DNA of 64,000 nt from contig JAODTK010005865.1 in assembly GCA_026419785.1 (NCBI GenBank), positions 1 through 64,000 on the forward strand. Reading direction: 5' to 3'. Positions 13,681 to 26,479 of this stretch are shown here, in pieces (the stretch's first letter is position 1; each line of letters starts with the position of its first letter). The translations under genes were made by a program, and so were the position numbers. The notes under the pieces are model-generated. The model ran no database searches. It saw only the letters and a program-made list of their open reading frames with translations, and had not been told where the DNA came from. Source of the stretch: Sclerodactyla briareus (lineage: Eukaryota > Echinodermata > Holothuroidea > Dendrochirotida > Sclerodactylidae).

Positions 13681-14599
13681 ATCAATCCTCCATTAATTTT
13701 TGTATTCAGAAATAGGCATACGCCTCGCACATCAACTATTTACAAGGCCCTGAATCATTTGTTCGCAATTCTACAGTAGCAGAAATGCCATAGAAATCGC
13801 CACACTTTGCGCCCATTGACCAGACTTGCACGCCCACTAATTTGACTTCCTTCAATGAAATGCTGAGCCCAGGAGAAGTTCACTTCCAATTCATCTCTAC
13901 CTCGACCGATTAGATATTTTACATGGTCGCCTATTTTTGCACGCGCTCTGCGCTGAGTTGTGTTTTTCTTCGATTACAATGCCAAGTATGGAGCATGAGT
14001 TTTGATGTCACCCGTTTCCTGGAGAATATAGTATTCTTTCAAACGTTCAAAAAACTGAATTCAATAACTGACTCGTTCAAAACACATTTTGATTTTAGGG
14101 GGAATGATGGCATATCTTCGAACGATTTACCTTTAGTTAACGCCTACTCCCAGTGATTTTAGTCGAGACCAGAACGACCGAAACCAGCCACATATGGAGT
14201 CTATTACATGTAGGTATTGTCGGTCTGACCGAGACCAGTTACTCGGGGGAATAATTCAAGACCGAGAACGGTTCTCGACTACATCTTGCTGACTCATCTG
14301 AACAGCTTTTTACTCACGTTCCAAACTTGATATTTAACTAATAACAGTTACCGACATATGAATGAGAAATATCGTTTATACTCAAATAACAATTTGCAAT
14401 GCGCCCAATCAATTAGGTGCGTAATTCTTCGCAGTACGGGCAAACTGCAGAGCCCTAAGATTAGTGTGTCTTCATTCATTGTTGTTGAGTGTTTGCTGTA
14501 TGTAAACTGCTCAAATTTGGCCAATCAAGGTCCGAATCCTAAAAGATATAGTCTCCTTATATTCCACTTCATAAGGAACAGTCCGCGTTGATTGCCCTG

Positions 14600-14720
14600 A
14601 AACCAATTCATCAGGCGCGGTTCGACAAGGGCGTAGGAATATGGTGATGAGCCTCCCCCCCACCCCCCCCCCCAGTGTATAAAGGTGAGGGCGGAGGTTA
14701 CCCACCCTCACTCCTCGAGT
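14600..14720. repeat. Repeat patch with poly-C core
   Basis: GGGCGTAGGAATATGG is followed by two C runs (about 14657-14673), the same layout of GGCGTAG word and C/G homopolymer seen at 8.64 kb. It is short and is called only from its similarity to other patches in the window. Confidence 0.3.
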
Positions 14721-15399
14721 GTGAAAACCCTTTTTTTATTTCCATGTGCACAATTTTGCAATAATAATATTTTTCGTCCAATTATCGCAAATTAACAACG
14801 ACCGCCGTGAATGGCTGGTCGGTATTGTAGAGCAATCAAGTGTTATGGGTTATGATTGGGATTAGAGTAGGAATTAAAATTAGGCACAACCAAGCGGGAA
14901 CAGCTTTGTTGTAAAAAATCGCAAAAGTACCTCAAGCATTTTTTACTTTAGGCTAGTGCGATTTTATAATTTAATGGGACTAAAATATACAAATAGCGTC
15001 ATGGTTGGTTAGTCAGAGGAGGCGTGGAATACGAGGAGGAAGCTCTTCGCCTCCCATCTTAAGCACTCAATTCGGACAAAAAGAAAGTTTAACCATGGTC
15101 AAAATGAGAGCAGCCGAAGGGTTATAAAAATTGAGAGAGAGAATTTCTAGACAGGAATTGATCAAAATTTCAAACCGACTATGTGAAATTCAGGGAAAGA
15201 GTATTTTTTCAAATAAAATCTAATAAAATTGAAAAAGTTGCGAGCGCCGCTTCGCACGCAATGTCCTCAGGGGTTATTGTACGTACGGTTCCCGTCATCT
15301 GTAAACTCGATGAAATTCGATAACTTTTTTCGGACAATTTTTTTTTTTTTTTTTTAACGGAGGAAGGGGAACCGGGGCCAGAAAAAAAAATGATGACCT

Positions 15400-16560
15400 G
15401 GGTCATCTAGTATGAACTGAGGGGAGGATCTTGGCGTCCCTGAAAAGTGAGATTTCGACCACATTACAACGATGGGCACTAACTGCCCATGTGCTCAGCA
15501 CATTTGGCTGAACAAACATCACAAGATTAGAGACAACCAATTGAGAAGACATGAGAAACTGCAAAACTATTTTTAGGACTGGGGGGGGGGTGCGGAGCGC
15601 CTTCACATTGTATTAGATGAGAAATTTCGGGGCAAAAAATCGTGAAAAAGTGGGCAGCGAAAAAGGCGACGAAAGTATAAAAAAGAAAGGGAATTTCACG
15701 AAATCTTATGCTGACAGGCCAAAAATTTATGTAAAATCCCGAAAACTGCTAAGATTTTCAGCGCGGTACCAGTCCGCTTAGGTAAAGAATACACAACTCC
15801 CGAAGAGGACCCTACTCACTGCCCATGGAGCTCCAGTACAATTGATTGAAAGGAACAAAATCAAGAGACTGGAGTAGAGTAGCAAGTCGGCATCTAAGGA
15901 CGTGAAATTCAACAATTATTTCTGGGAAACAAAGTGAGGTTTAGGAGTGTCATAATCCATCAGAATGCATCTGTGGCCACCTGAAATGCAAACATTTTAA
16001 AGTGGAAGATGGGGGAATTCGGCGGTCTTTGAAAAGTGAGATTTTAAACTTACTAAATCTCACGGCCTCCGATTCAATTTGGCAGAGAAAGGACACCACG
16101 GATTCAGAGCAGCAAGTCGCATCTAAGAACTTGAAAATTCAAAATATTTCTGGACAAAAAGTGAGGGGAGAGTGTTCATAATGCATCAAGACGCATCTAA
16201 GGCCACCTGAAATGGCAAACATTTCTAAAGTGGAAGAATGGGGGATTCGGCGGTCCTTTGAAAAGTGAGATGTAAACTTACTAAATCTGACTGCCTCCGA
16301 TTCAATTGGCAGAGAAAGGCACACGATCAGAGCAGCCAAGTCGGCATCTATTCTATAACGGACCAGGTGGAACGCGAAAATATTTAGAGAAGCCACCCAA
16401 ATGTTGCATATAGGCCACGGAAAGAAATGCAAACATTTTGCGAGGGGGAGGAGGAAATCCCTCCCCAGCGCCGGCCCACTGAAAAAAGTGAAAAAGAATC
16501 ACAGCTACGCCGCTGGATTCAACTTTCGTGTACCGAAAGTCCCGTTTCTGCATCTGAGTG
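15400..16560. repeat. Tandem array, about 230-bp period
   Basis: The words GAAAAGTGAGAT (16031, 16260), CAAGTCGGCATCTA or a variant (15882, 16112, 16334), ATTTCTGG and CACCTGAAATG recur every 229-230 bp, giving about two well-matched units. Weaker flanking units lie at 15420 (CTGAAAAGTGAGATTT) and at 16353-16500. No coding function is apparent. Confidence 0.65.
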
Positions 16561-19500
16561 AGCCCATTTAATTCGAAATTCCCTCAATGATCTGTTACCA
16601 AGGTACCCAAATTGTGAAACTGCCAGTGGGTCCCTGGTTTTTTGGTTTGTAGGCATGCTGATATTTTTTCACAACATATAAAGATGCTGTAGATGCGTTG
16701 CAACTCTTCAACGTTTTCTTTTCACTGAAATTGCAAATTTAGATGGTGGCAGTAGGCACGGCAAGGCCATTTCCGGCAATCTGGGAGATAACAAGCCAAA
16801 AACAGTGTTATAACTAGCACACCTATCCCGGTGAGGTAAGAAGCTCACAATCGTGTGTAAAATCGGGCACAATTCGTGTATAGTTCTCCACACAACCTTC
16901 AAAAAACAACACCGGGATAGATGTGCTGATATTATCTCTTAAGAATATTTAGAAAGTTTGGCAACCATAGTGTAAAACCCCTTCACACAGGTATAAGGTT
17001 AATGCCCCCTTCCCACGGGGATGAGATGCGCCACCTTGAACATCTAGAGTGCACTCTTTTCCCTCAGAACGACGTTGAATCTTTTACCTACCAGTCATGA
17101 ACCGAATGTAGCCTCGACTCTAGGTCATGATGCATGTGGTAGGAGAGTAGGATCAATTACTGACTGCCCTTTCTACGCGGCCCTATTGACGAGGCGGTCA
17201 ATACACACTACGCTGTGGAGCCGTCTATTCAGGTTTGGTCTCAATACAATGTAACATACATGAGCCACTGGCTTAGTTCCAGATTGAGTGTGGCCGTGTA
17301 TACGAAGCGCCCAATAACATGCACCATAGTTCACAAGTCGCATCGCTACTGTTAGGTGTAGTTGGAATAATTATTCCCGATGAATGTCATGATTACTCAC
17401 TGGAAAGAGTATCTGAAAGAGAAAAAATGATGTATAGCCCCCCCCATTTTGAACCCTGTTGATGTAGGATGTATGACTTTAAATTGTACAGTACATAACA
17501 TGGGCAGGCGTGAAATCGGTTTCAAGAACAGGCAGGTGTGTATATCCTATGTTATTCCAATATCCCATATATCCATATGCATTTTTCCGAGTTGAATTGC
17601 TTCACTCTACACCTGGTGCTTAAGGGGACCTTGCGGGTTCCCCATCACAACCGGCGTTATGTCAGGCTTCTGCGGCTACCGGTATACCGGTCCCTATGAT
17701 AGGGGCGTAGCAGAACATAGTAAATATATAAGTATACCCAGACATATTGTGGTTGTTGAAAATGATAGTTTTACAAGTCAACGTACCGAAACACGACCCA
17801 AGACTGTGTCGTGATATTGCATAGCTGACAGGCTATGGCTAATAAGGCCACATCAGAAACACTTGTTATTGGACCCTTATTAGATATGGTCGGTTTACTA
17901 AATTCATATAGTCGGCCCACTGGTGAAATTACAAATATTTATCCTTTCCCTCACTGCCCTTCCTAACCTCTTCTACTACTTTGTGGAGAAAGAACAAACT
18001 ACCTCCCCTATCACCAACTGAAGTGTTATCATTTCTGACCAAAGTTCGGAAATCACAAAAAGTGAACAAATTGGAACCTCTGGTGACTACAAAAATGACC
18101 CTGAACTTTTGTCAGGGACAAATGAAATCCCAATGCGGCAAGTTTCGTTTCACCTAAGGGCAAAACTTCTTTAACTTTGCGAAATATGCAAATTAGTGGA
18201 ACGTAGCAGTACATACAATCGTCATATGGGGTCAACAATGGATTTGCCCAAATTGCAGCATAGAATCCAAGTGGACCCTGCTTGTGGGTAGGTATGGTTG
18301 CGTAGAAATGTCGGCAGTTTCAAGTAAAGCCAGTTATGTCAGTATTGGTCTGACTAGAGGTTTCCACGATACAACGTATCTTCGAGCAGGGTAGGAATAC
18401 GGGTATTCTATCATTGACCAGATGTTAAAAATATCTGTTCTCTGTCTGCTTAATGTTGATTTTTTTTCTTGACAGAAACAGGTGTTGAGGACTCTAAATG
18501 CTAAAATTTCACTAAGGCCTTAGGAAGGGTTTCATTTACTATAAGCCAGTTCGGAGATTGCTTTTGCGCATGCGTCATTGTCACCCGGTGCTGCTGGCAT
18601 TTGTGGACAAAAATCTGTAATGCTCGGACAATAATATTTCAAGAGTAGTAAACTGAGATTTGAGGAACTTCACATTATCACTCGGGCTCTACATAAAGAA
18701 AAAAATTGATATTAGCTCTAGCATTCACTGTATGCTAATTAATTAAGAAAAAGGAAATTCGCGAAAATGTGATGATAACTGATCCACGTGTCAAGTGTCA
18801 TACGCACACGTTCGGGTTCCTAAATTTTGGTAACCTGGGTTAGAAGGACTAATCCTCTTTACTGCTAACGTACGGAGCCGCAAGAGCGCTGTCGATTGGC
18901 TGGCATCTCCGTATTTGGCAGTCTGGGGTAGTGATATATTCACTGGTTTAATCTTGCGGTTATCCAGACGTTGTTAGTGACCTAATCTTTCCTGGGAATA
19001 ATTTGAAGATTTCCTTGTATTTATTCGATGATGGAATCAGCTGGTTCTATCAACGTATTGCATTTTTCGTACTGAATAATCCGGCGAGCTCAGGGCCACA
19101 TAGTTTAAAAACCCTATGGACTGGAACGGCACGTTGAGAATGTTGTCACAAGGGACACCATTGCGCAATTGCCCGGGCTGTAAACTCCGAACTGGCTGTT
19201 GTCGGAAACATGATCAAACAGGATGGTCGGCCTGCACTACGCTGGTATTCAGGCTTTTCTTCCCTGTGAACCTGGCAGGGGGAAACTCCACCCTCCCCTC
19301 AAGCCGTATACACTAATGCGTAAGTACTCTTTTAGAGTAAACTTTAGATGGCCTACTCTGTTGAGACTGCCGATAAATACATATCATAGGCCAATGGGAT
19401 TTAGTGTATGCATGGCTACACTGAGAGCTTAAAGGGGAACTCCACGCAAGAGGAATGTTCCCTTGCTTTTCTAGATATTTTTCAGACATTTAAAATGTGT

Positions 19501-20950
19501 TTTAATGGGCCGTAAAAGACCCCCGTTATCATGTCACAGTGAATGAATTAAAAAAATCTCGCCCTTAGTTGCATCGTCAATATTCACAGCGGTACTGTGC
19601 ACAGCACCATCATTGCACAACTTCCGATATCTCCCAATATTTGTTGACATAGTCGACGCCCAAGCCAACTAAAACTGCATAGAATACTAGCCCGCGTTGC
19701 ATGTACGTTTGCACTCGGCGACAGGACGTAGACAAATCACTTGTGAATATCATGATTCTTTCGATCAAAGAATGGAGTGAATACGGTTCAATTAGGACCA
19801 ATCTGATGCAGACAGAATTACACTGTTGGGGAATCTCTGACTGATTTTAGTGAAGTTATGGCTATCAACCGATCAGAAAAGGTCACCAGAACCAATAAAT
19901 TGCCCCCTCCCCAACCTTTTTTTTCGAACTCGGCTCGATCCGACGTTACCCCACCACAAAGTCTTTTAGAGGTCCATAGGCTTCACTGTGTTGGTAGTTT
20001 TCCACTGTAACAAATTTCCAATTGACATTCGTCGTTGAAGGCGCAATCTGATAATACATTCAAATCACTGACTGCTTGGTGTTTTGGTCAAGGTTGATTC
20101 ATGTCAGCGAATCCAGTCATTTTGTTTGAATTTTTCATCAAGAAAATGGGATGGAGGGGTATTAAAGATTGAAAAGTATGTGTTTTTCGACAAAACCATT
20201 CCAAACCATTCGCCGGACTTGATCAAATTACAGTTTATAGTTTTGGACTAGTGTACATTGTTATCGTGTTATCTTTTTAAAGAGCAGCTGGGTCGTCGCT
20301 TATACGTCACAATTATTAGGATTATTCCCCCAAGATAGCCTAATCTGGCGCTGTGTCAAGTAGCGTCTGTGTTACGGTGAATACCAAAGGCACGGTGTGT
20401 TTGAAAACTTGGTGGTTTCGAATCATAGGGTCTCTCCGAGCGCTCAAAATACGATTGAACATGGTTTTGAAAAGATAAAGAAAGTAAAGAAACATGTCCT
20501 TCCTGGAGTTCCCCTTTTTTTTTTAATACACAAACGAACATGCAAGTTTATAGGTGTATCATTGAGACTGGACCAGTGAAAAAACACAAAACCACTGTTG
20601 ACTATAGAACACATGGTGAAGGATATTCTCTCACTACTGGCCCAGTGCCACGGACAATATCAGTCCTGTCCAGGGAAACTTTGTTGTATAATGAAACATG
20701 GACAATGGGAGTCATACAGTGTATTTCAGAAATCTAGACACGATTACTTGGGGGGCATCTGGAGGTGCAGGTTTTCTCAAATTGGGCATCACATACCCCT
20801 GCCTAGGGATTTATCAATCCGATGCACAGGTCACAATTATGTCATTTTTTTTCTACCTGCTGACAAGCATCCCAATCTTGCTGAGTGCATGGTGGCCACA
20901 CAAAATTTCATAAGTTCAATCAAACGACATGTAAGCTCCCATGCATAGCG
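16561..20950. other. Noncoding stretch, no gene recognised
   Basis: No domain, RNA gene or array was recognised on either strand. Open frames of 60-116 codons near 20.4-20.95 kb overlap each other in three frames and carry no motif I know. Confidence 0.4.
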
Positions 20951-20959
20951 AAACTACAT

Positions 20960-21607
20960 GCAGGTTCGCCTGGACGAACAAAACTTTTCCTTACAATATC
21001 CCTCTAAAATGTTTTGTTGCCACAATGCCAATGTCAAACGTCCAAAATTTAAACAACATTCGTGCGCTTCCACACATGTGCGTTCCTTGAGATAGGCTCG
21101 TGATAGGAGTGTGTATCACATTAGTCCACTTTACTTATGGTTTTGTCTCACCAAGACTAATCTGTCATCACAAAAATAGCACCCACTGTCACAAGTTCGA
21201 AATGTCAAATGTCAAGTGAGGTCAAAGTATGTCACCAGATGTAGCTCGCCCAGGCGACCAAATCTTCCATTACGACTCGATCTTCTAAAATGTTTCGTTG
21301 CCAATATAAGCTGTTAGGTTTGTCCTATGGTGACCTTAAATGACTTGACCTACACACCAGAAATAGGTTCACATCCTCACCTTACATGCATCCCCCATAC
21401 CTGATTTGAACTTGATAACATGGCTTGGTTCCTTAGATATCGTGCTGACAAACTTTCCGAATTTTGCTCCCTCGTGACTTTGAAGGAATGGCCTTGACTG
21501 CCACCAAAGACAATAGGGGTTTCTTCTCTATATGTCCAACTCACATATTCAATTCTGAACTCATACACTGTTTGCGTTTCTTTAGATTCATGCTACAAGG
21601 GGTGTCC
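20960..21607. repeat. Diverged TGACCT-type tandem repeat
   Basis: Paired segments share CACCTGGACGAACAAAACTTT/CGACCAAATCTTCC and TCTAAAATGTTT(T/C)GTTGCCA (near 21004 and 21284). These are followed by GACCTTAAATGACTTGACCT and ACAATAGGGGTTTCTTC words like those of the 8.9-9.9 kb array. The spacing between TCTAAAATGTTT copies is about 280 bp. Like the 9-kb array, it ends in a CA microsatellite. Confidence 0.55.
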
Positions 21608-21713
21608 ACACCCACACCACGCACACACCACACACACCGCATACCAACACACACAACCCACATACACAACACCCATACACCACACAGGACAGACACACAC
21701 ACATACGCCCGTG
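21608..21713. repeat. CA-rich microsatellite
   Basis: About 105 bp of CACACC/CACACA repeats with AT and GG interruptions, at the downstream edge of a TGACCT-type repeat unit. Confidence 0.85.
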
Positions 21714-21949
21714 CTTGACTGCATGATTCCTGTTACCTTTGGCAAGGAATCAAAAACCGATCGTCTAATCCAGTTTCATACATATTGTAACTGAACATAC
21801 GACGAGAAGTAAGGTCGTCTAAAATCTCTTGTTTGTGCACAGTTCAAACGGTAGCCTATATGTCACGACTAGAACTATGTCAGTCAATACAGGTCAGGAA
21901 TATCAATCGTCTAAGTCGCTAATGTTTAAAAAATTTGAATCCGGTATTT

Positions 21950-22260
21950 GTGGGTGTTTGACTTTGTAATCTATCCCAACATGCTTGGCCGATGAGTTAA
22001 AACTAGTGCCGGATGAAGTTGAAACTAGTTGGCTAGTTTCCCAGAATGATTACACGAGCGTATTCAGTTAGGGTGTACTGAGTAAGTCAGTTTCGGGAAA
22101 GAGTTGAAATTGTAAAGAAGTTTTGGTATTTGGTTAAATTTACTTTGTAACCAGGCTAATGTCCAACATGCCTGCGGTATCAAGTTGAAACTTGTATAGT
22201 CCTTCACCATGTCAGATAGTTTCGAATACTGTATGTGTCCAATGCTCACTAAGCCCTTCG
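21950..22260. repeat. Diverged tandem pair, about 185 bp
   Basis: TTTGTAATC, CAACATGCTTGG and GATGAAGTTGAAACTAGT near 21965-22025 match TTTGTAACC, CAACATGCCTGC and ATCAAGTTGAAACTTGT near 22146-22197. The copies are imperfect and adjacent to a tRNA-like promoter at 22281-22353. Confidence 0.4.
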
Positions 22261-22280
22261 GCTTCCTTTAATGGTCTTTG

Positions 22281-22353
22281 GTAAGACTCGCCTGATTTGA
22301 ATCCAATTTTCAGCAGGTGGTAACCGCGGCTCTAACCACTGTGCGAATTAACC
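22281..22353 (-). repeat. tRNA-like Pol III promoter (candidate SINE head)
   Basis: On the minus strand an A-box-like word (TTCGCACAGTGGTTAGAGC) is followed 42 bases later, start to start, by a B-box-like word (GGATTCAAATCAGG), close to tRNA spacing. The sequence does not fold into an intact cloverleaf, so this is not called a tRNA gene. It is more likely the head of a tRNA-derived SINE whose body would run towards 22.06 kb. Confidence 0.4.
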
Positions 22354-22479
22354 ACATAGTAATTCGAACACACAACAAACATTACTAAACAGGGAAGTCA
22401 TGACGATAACCTGAATCCCATGGCCGATCCTTCATAGCCTCCGAATAGATGATTTCACCTTCCATGATCTCAACCAATT

Positions 22480-22722
22480 GTGGGTAGCTCTGAGCATGTC
22501 GAACACTTGGTTACAGCTGTTTAAAAGAATGTTTGGTCTGCGCGGATTTCCGAATGACCCCCAACTGACACTAAAAATTAATAGGGATCTTCTTCACCAT
22601 ACCTGCAACCTACATTTCAATTTAAAAATTCATTGCTACTTTGTGTTCTTATAGATGTCCTCTGCACAACGTTTCACGGATCTGCACACACACACACAAC
22701 ACACACACAACACACACACGCA
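22480..22722. repeat. TGACCT-family unit ending in CA microsatellite
   Basis: CCCCAACTGACACTAAAAATTAATAGGGATC plus ACCATACCTG is the same anchor layout as in the 302-bp array. About 120 bp later it runs into a CA array at 22684-22720. Confidence 0.5.
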
Positions 22723-25700
22723 CATATTGCCCGGTTGCATAGAAATCAAATAGTAAAACCTGTAAAACACTCGGCACGCTTTACGGGTCGCGGATCTTTG
22801 GACCAAATTTTGAGTTGCACTTAGCTTTGTGTCATGAATTGTCATACTTTCTTGCGCAGCGCTTCTATAGGCTTTTTTTGCGGCTTCGTGATACACGTCA
22901 TCGAATGTCTTCATAAGAAAAACATAAATTACATTCCAATATACGAAGGCCCGGCGGGCTTGGAGGAAATCATTGACAGTTTGTGCCAGCTTTGACCAAT
23001 AACGCTAACCAGTGACTGAAAGTTTGAGAGGTCCAAGCAGTCCATTAGAAGGTTGTGTGTGTGGATAAAAAACATCATTTTTGGAGGATAACTCAAAATA
23101 AGTGGTTATCCCTTGTAATTTGAACCACAACAAAATTCAATGGAAGGGGCATAATGAAAAGAGGTGTAAATATGGGATGTGGAAACCCCGTGGAAAACCA
23201 ATTATCTCTGCAAATTTGGCTGTTAATCGGCCCAAAAAAAAAATAGAGATGGGGGCGTAATGAGCCTGCTAGTGTATTTGTGTCCAAAAGCGAAGGATTT
23301 TCTGACATCACAAACTATGTGATAATAGCGGTGAACATGCAGACTTTGCATCTTGTAGTAATTAGATCAGGGTCATCACAGGGTCCTTTTTGACCGCAAG
23401 GTTCGTTTGGGGTGGGGGGTGGGTCAAAAGTTCAGACTGCGTTTGGATTGGAATACATAAAATGCAGGCACAATAAGTGACCAATGGTACTTGAGGTGGT
23501 CATATAATTAAAGGTCTTTGTCAACTTCGTGCTATTATCAGCCCCAAGGCAATTTGGTTCAATAATACTGCTTTTATTGTTTGAGCTACAGCACCATTGG
23601 TGCTCTAGTTTCATCAGTGTTTTGAAATATCACTAAATAATAAGACCGTGCCACACATCAGAGGAATAATCCTGTCGTGTAGGCATGGCGAAGTACTTCC
23701 GCTTGAGAACATCTTCGTCCCGATTCCCCTGGAACATGCCCTAATTTTGGTAGAGCACGAAACATACGGGGACGTGGGCTACTTTTTCGGGAATCGCTCA
23801 CTAACGTCTGAGTACTCGTTAACCATACCAAACCTATCCTATTCATATAGGGTACTGCTTGTCACTACTCAATTATTAGGATAATCCACAACCTGTTGTA
23901 AAAATCGCATTATACCTGTGACAGCGCGATAAGTAATACGAGGCGAGAGTTGTTATACCAACTGGGCAAATTTTGTCAGTCTGAAAAACGAATGCCATTG
24001 CTAACCATAATCAACCCAATATCTCACCCTCACATAAAGTACCGACTCAGATTTCATTCATGCGAGGTAAGCACTATTCTGGGTGGCGCTGTAGAGTTGC
24101 AGGCATACTGGACCTCCTCCAGTGGAACGTTATCGTACCTAGCCACAGCAATCCAATGATATACTGCATTGACACTGGTAGTACCATATAGAGAATGTTC
24201 AATAGTCATGCTTTGTAACTGTTCTATGTCTATGCGCGAAACATGTCCAACGTAACTTACGCGCACAGCGGCCCTACTACCTTATAGCCTGGAAGGCGAT
24301 TACACTCTCCTAATACATGCACACTGTCTGACACTTCACATCGTGTTGGTAGACCTACATAAATGTTCCCGCAGCTGCGTACCATTCCCCTGAGAAAAAA
24401 CAAAGGTTTTTGTTTAACACAAATTGTATGCCTGCTGATACAAGTTACGCCATACAAATGTAATCGCTTGTCATTCGGACAGCTCGCACGGAGACCTTTT
24501 TTTCTTTTGAACTAGTGGCCATGCATTTGACTGCCATTGCCTGTTAATATTATGGCTCCATGTACCGTGCTTGTGCGTCGTATAATAGCGACGGCTGGCG
24601 GTGCTGTGCTAGCTTGTCGAGCAGACGAACTTGGCAAACGAACATTATTAGCAACCGACTCAACGAAAACGGAAAGCTGTCACAGTCGTTCATCAATCAA
24701 CGGCGAAGATGGCGATGCATCGAACAACAACCAACTAGGGTGACTCACAGAGAGGGAAAGTGCGGGCCAGGAATGCAATCGGTGCTCAAATGATGTACTG
24801 CACAAGACCTTCACTTCACACGGGGTTATATATGGTACCATGTGAGGATTTTAGTTTACATCAGGGTTGGAACACGATAGTCCAGAGGTAGTATGAATCC
24901 ATTGTTTTCTTGAAGTATAATATTGACGGACAGCAGGATCGGTACTCTTCCTTACTAATGTCACATTGGGTTCAGCGTGTGGTCAAATGAGTACGGATTT
25001 ACGAAAATAGTGAAGCCAATACTACTGGTGAAGAGAAATTTACTTCCGGAACGCTTCTGCGCTTATTCAGATGTAATTTCATTTATGTAATCATGAGTGC
25101 ATATACAAAAAAAGTTCGAATCCCCCAAGCTCTCGGGCTTTCTCCTAGTGCTCTTAGACAAGGCATGTCTCAACCGTTCCACATTACCCATGTGTAAGAA
25201 TGGAACCCTTGTGAGGTGACTTATGATTAGTAGGCGTGCCGTCGTTTGGGGCTGCACCCTAATCAGAAGTTCCCGGGGGCCACGATTAAGTAGCCCACTG
25301 AAATGGTTTTGTCGTGAGTAAACAAATAGATACGCCATATCTAAGATAATACAGTATGACACGTCCACTAATGTTCAGGCTATATCTGTGAAGCACTTTG
25401 ATCACATCGCAAATTCGCTGTATAAGCACCAAGATATTATCTCTTATTATTCAAGTCCGCATTTATTTACCCCAAAACACAATTTTTAGCTTGCTCCATG
25501 ATCCTGCTGGTCCAATGTTAATCTCAGCAGATTGGGTACTAGAAATAGCGCGCCAGTGATTACATACCTGTTTTTTAACTATCAAATCTTTTGGTTTTTT
25601 TTTTTTTTACATCCATGTGCCGTTTTTTTCCAATTGGCCGACGTCCGTAAGTTTGTCGACATGATTGTTTTGACACCCCGACAGGGCTGTGTGCAGCATT

Positions 25701-26085
25701 GGTTCCTCGTTCCATGTGTCTTACCTGATGCCGTGAATAAGTACTGGTGACCTTGCTAACGGTAGGTGGCCTACTTAAAACCATTCTTTCGCTCTTAGTG
25801 TCCTTTTCGCTTTGCACTTCTTTCTGTCGCTCTCCAGGCATTCCTCTCCATATCGGTCTCAAAAAGGGACGGCTAGGGTGAAGTTCAAGATCAATTGTCA
25901 CGAGGGCAGTCCCAACTTCCGGCTGACCCATATAGGTATTGTGTTTACTTTTGCCCCCTAAATACAATCTTTCAACCATTGTAAGGCTTTTGTTCCACCA
26001 GCAATTACCCATAGCCCATGACAAGCTGCTACCAAATTTTAGCTCAGTTAGACCAAGCAATCTGACTTATCATGATTACAAGGTG
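22723..26085. other. Noncoding stretch, no gene recognised
   Basis: Two overlapping open frames at 24537-24793 have no recognisable domain. A T run lies at about 25595-25608. The 161-codon minus-strand frame at 25575-26060 runs into the TGACCT repeat edge and has no motif; it is treated as chance. Confidence 0.4.
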
Positions 26086-26300
26086 TTCAGACTTCGACCG
26101 TCATATGACCTCAGATTATCTTTGATCTGATCCCAGAACAATGAGTTCATTGTATGCTCTTTATGGGAAACCAATACCGAGTATGAGTTTCGTCATTCTT
26201 GTGGAATTGAGTTATGGTGATCACAAGCCAGTCTTCAATCCCCCAACCCACACAGCACGCCCGCACACACACACCTATATAATCACAGAGAGATACACAC
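26086..26300. repeat. TGACCT-family unit plus CA microsatellite
   Basis: TATGACCTCAGATTATCTTTGATC, ATGGGAAACCAATACCGAGTATGAG and GAGTTATGGTGATCACAAG follow the same order as in the 302-bp array. They lead into CA repeats at about 26252-26300. Confidence 0.55.
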
Positions 26301-26479
26301 ACAACACATGACACTGGCATGACTGCATATTGCCGATGCTTGTCATAGGGGTTAATCTCAAAAGTGTCGTGTTTTTGATGCATCGTTTAAACGAAACTCA
26401 CATCATTACTCTTTTGTACATCCGGGTTATTTCTTTTCCAGTCACTATACTCTGTGGGAAATGAATCTCTGATTCTCCC

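Noticed and set aside
20540..20948. Overlapping 65-116 codon frames on plus
   Set aside because: All three frames are partly open, none with a motif; C1q, lectin and RT patterns were tried by eye and did not fit.
25575..26060. 161-codon open frame on minus
   Set aside because: No signal peptide, domain or splice context, composition not protein-like, and it abuts a TGACCT repeat unit.
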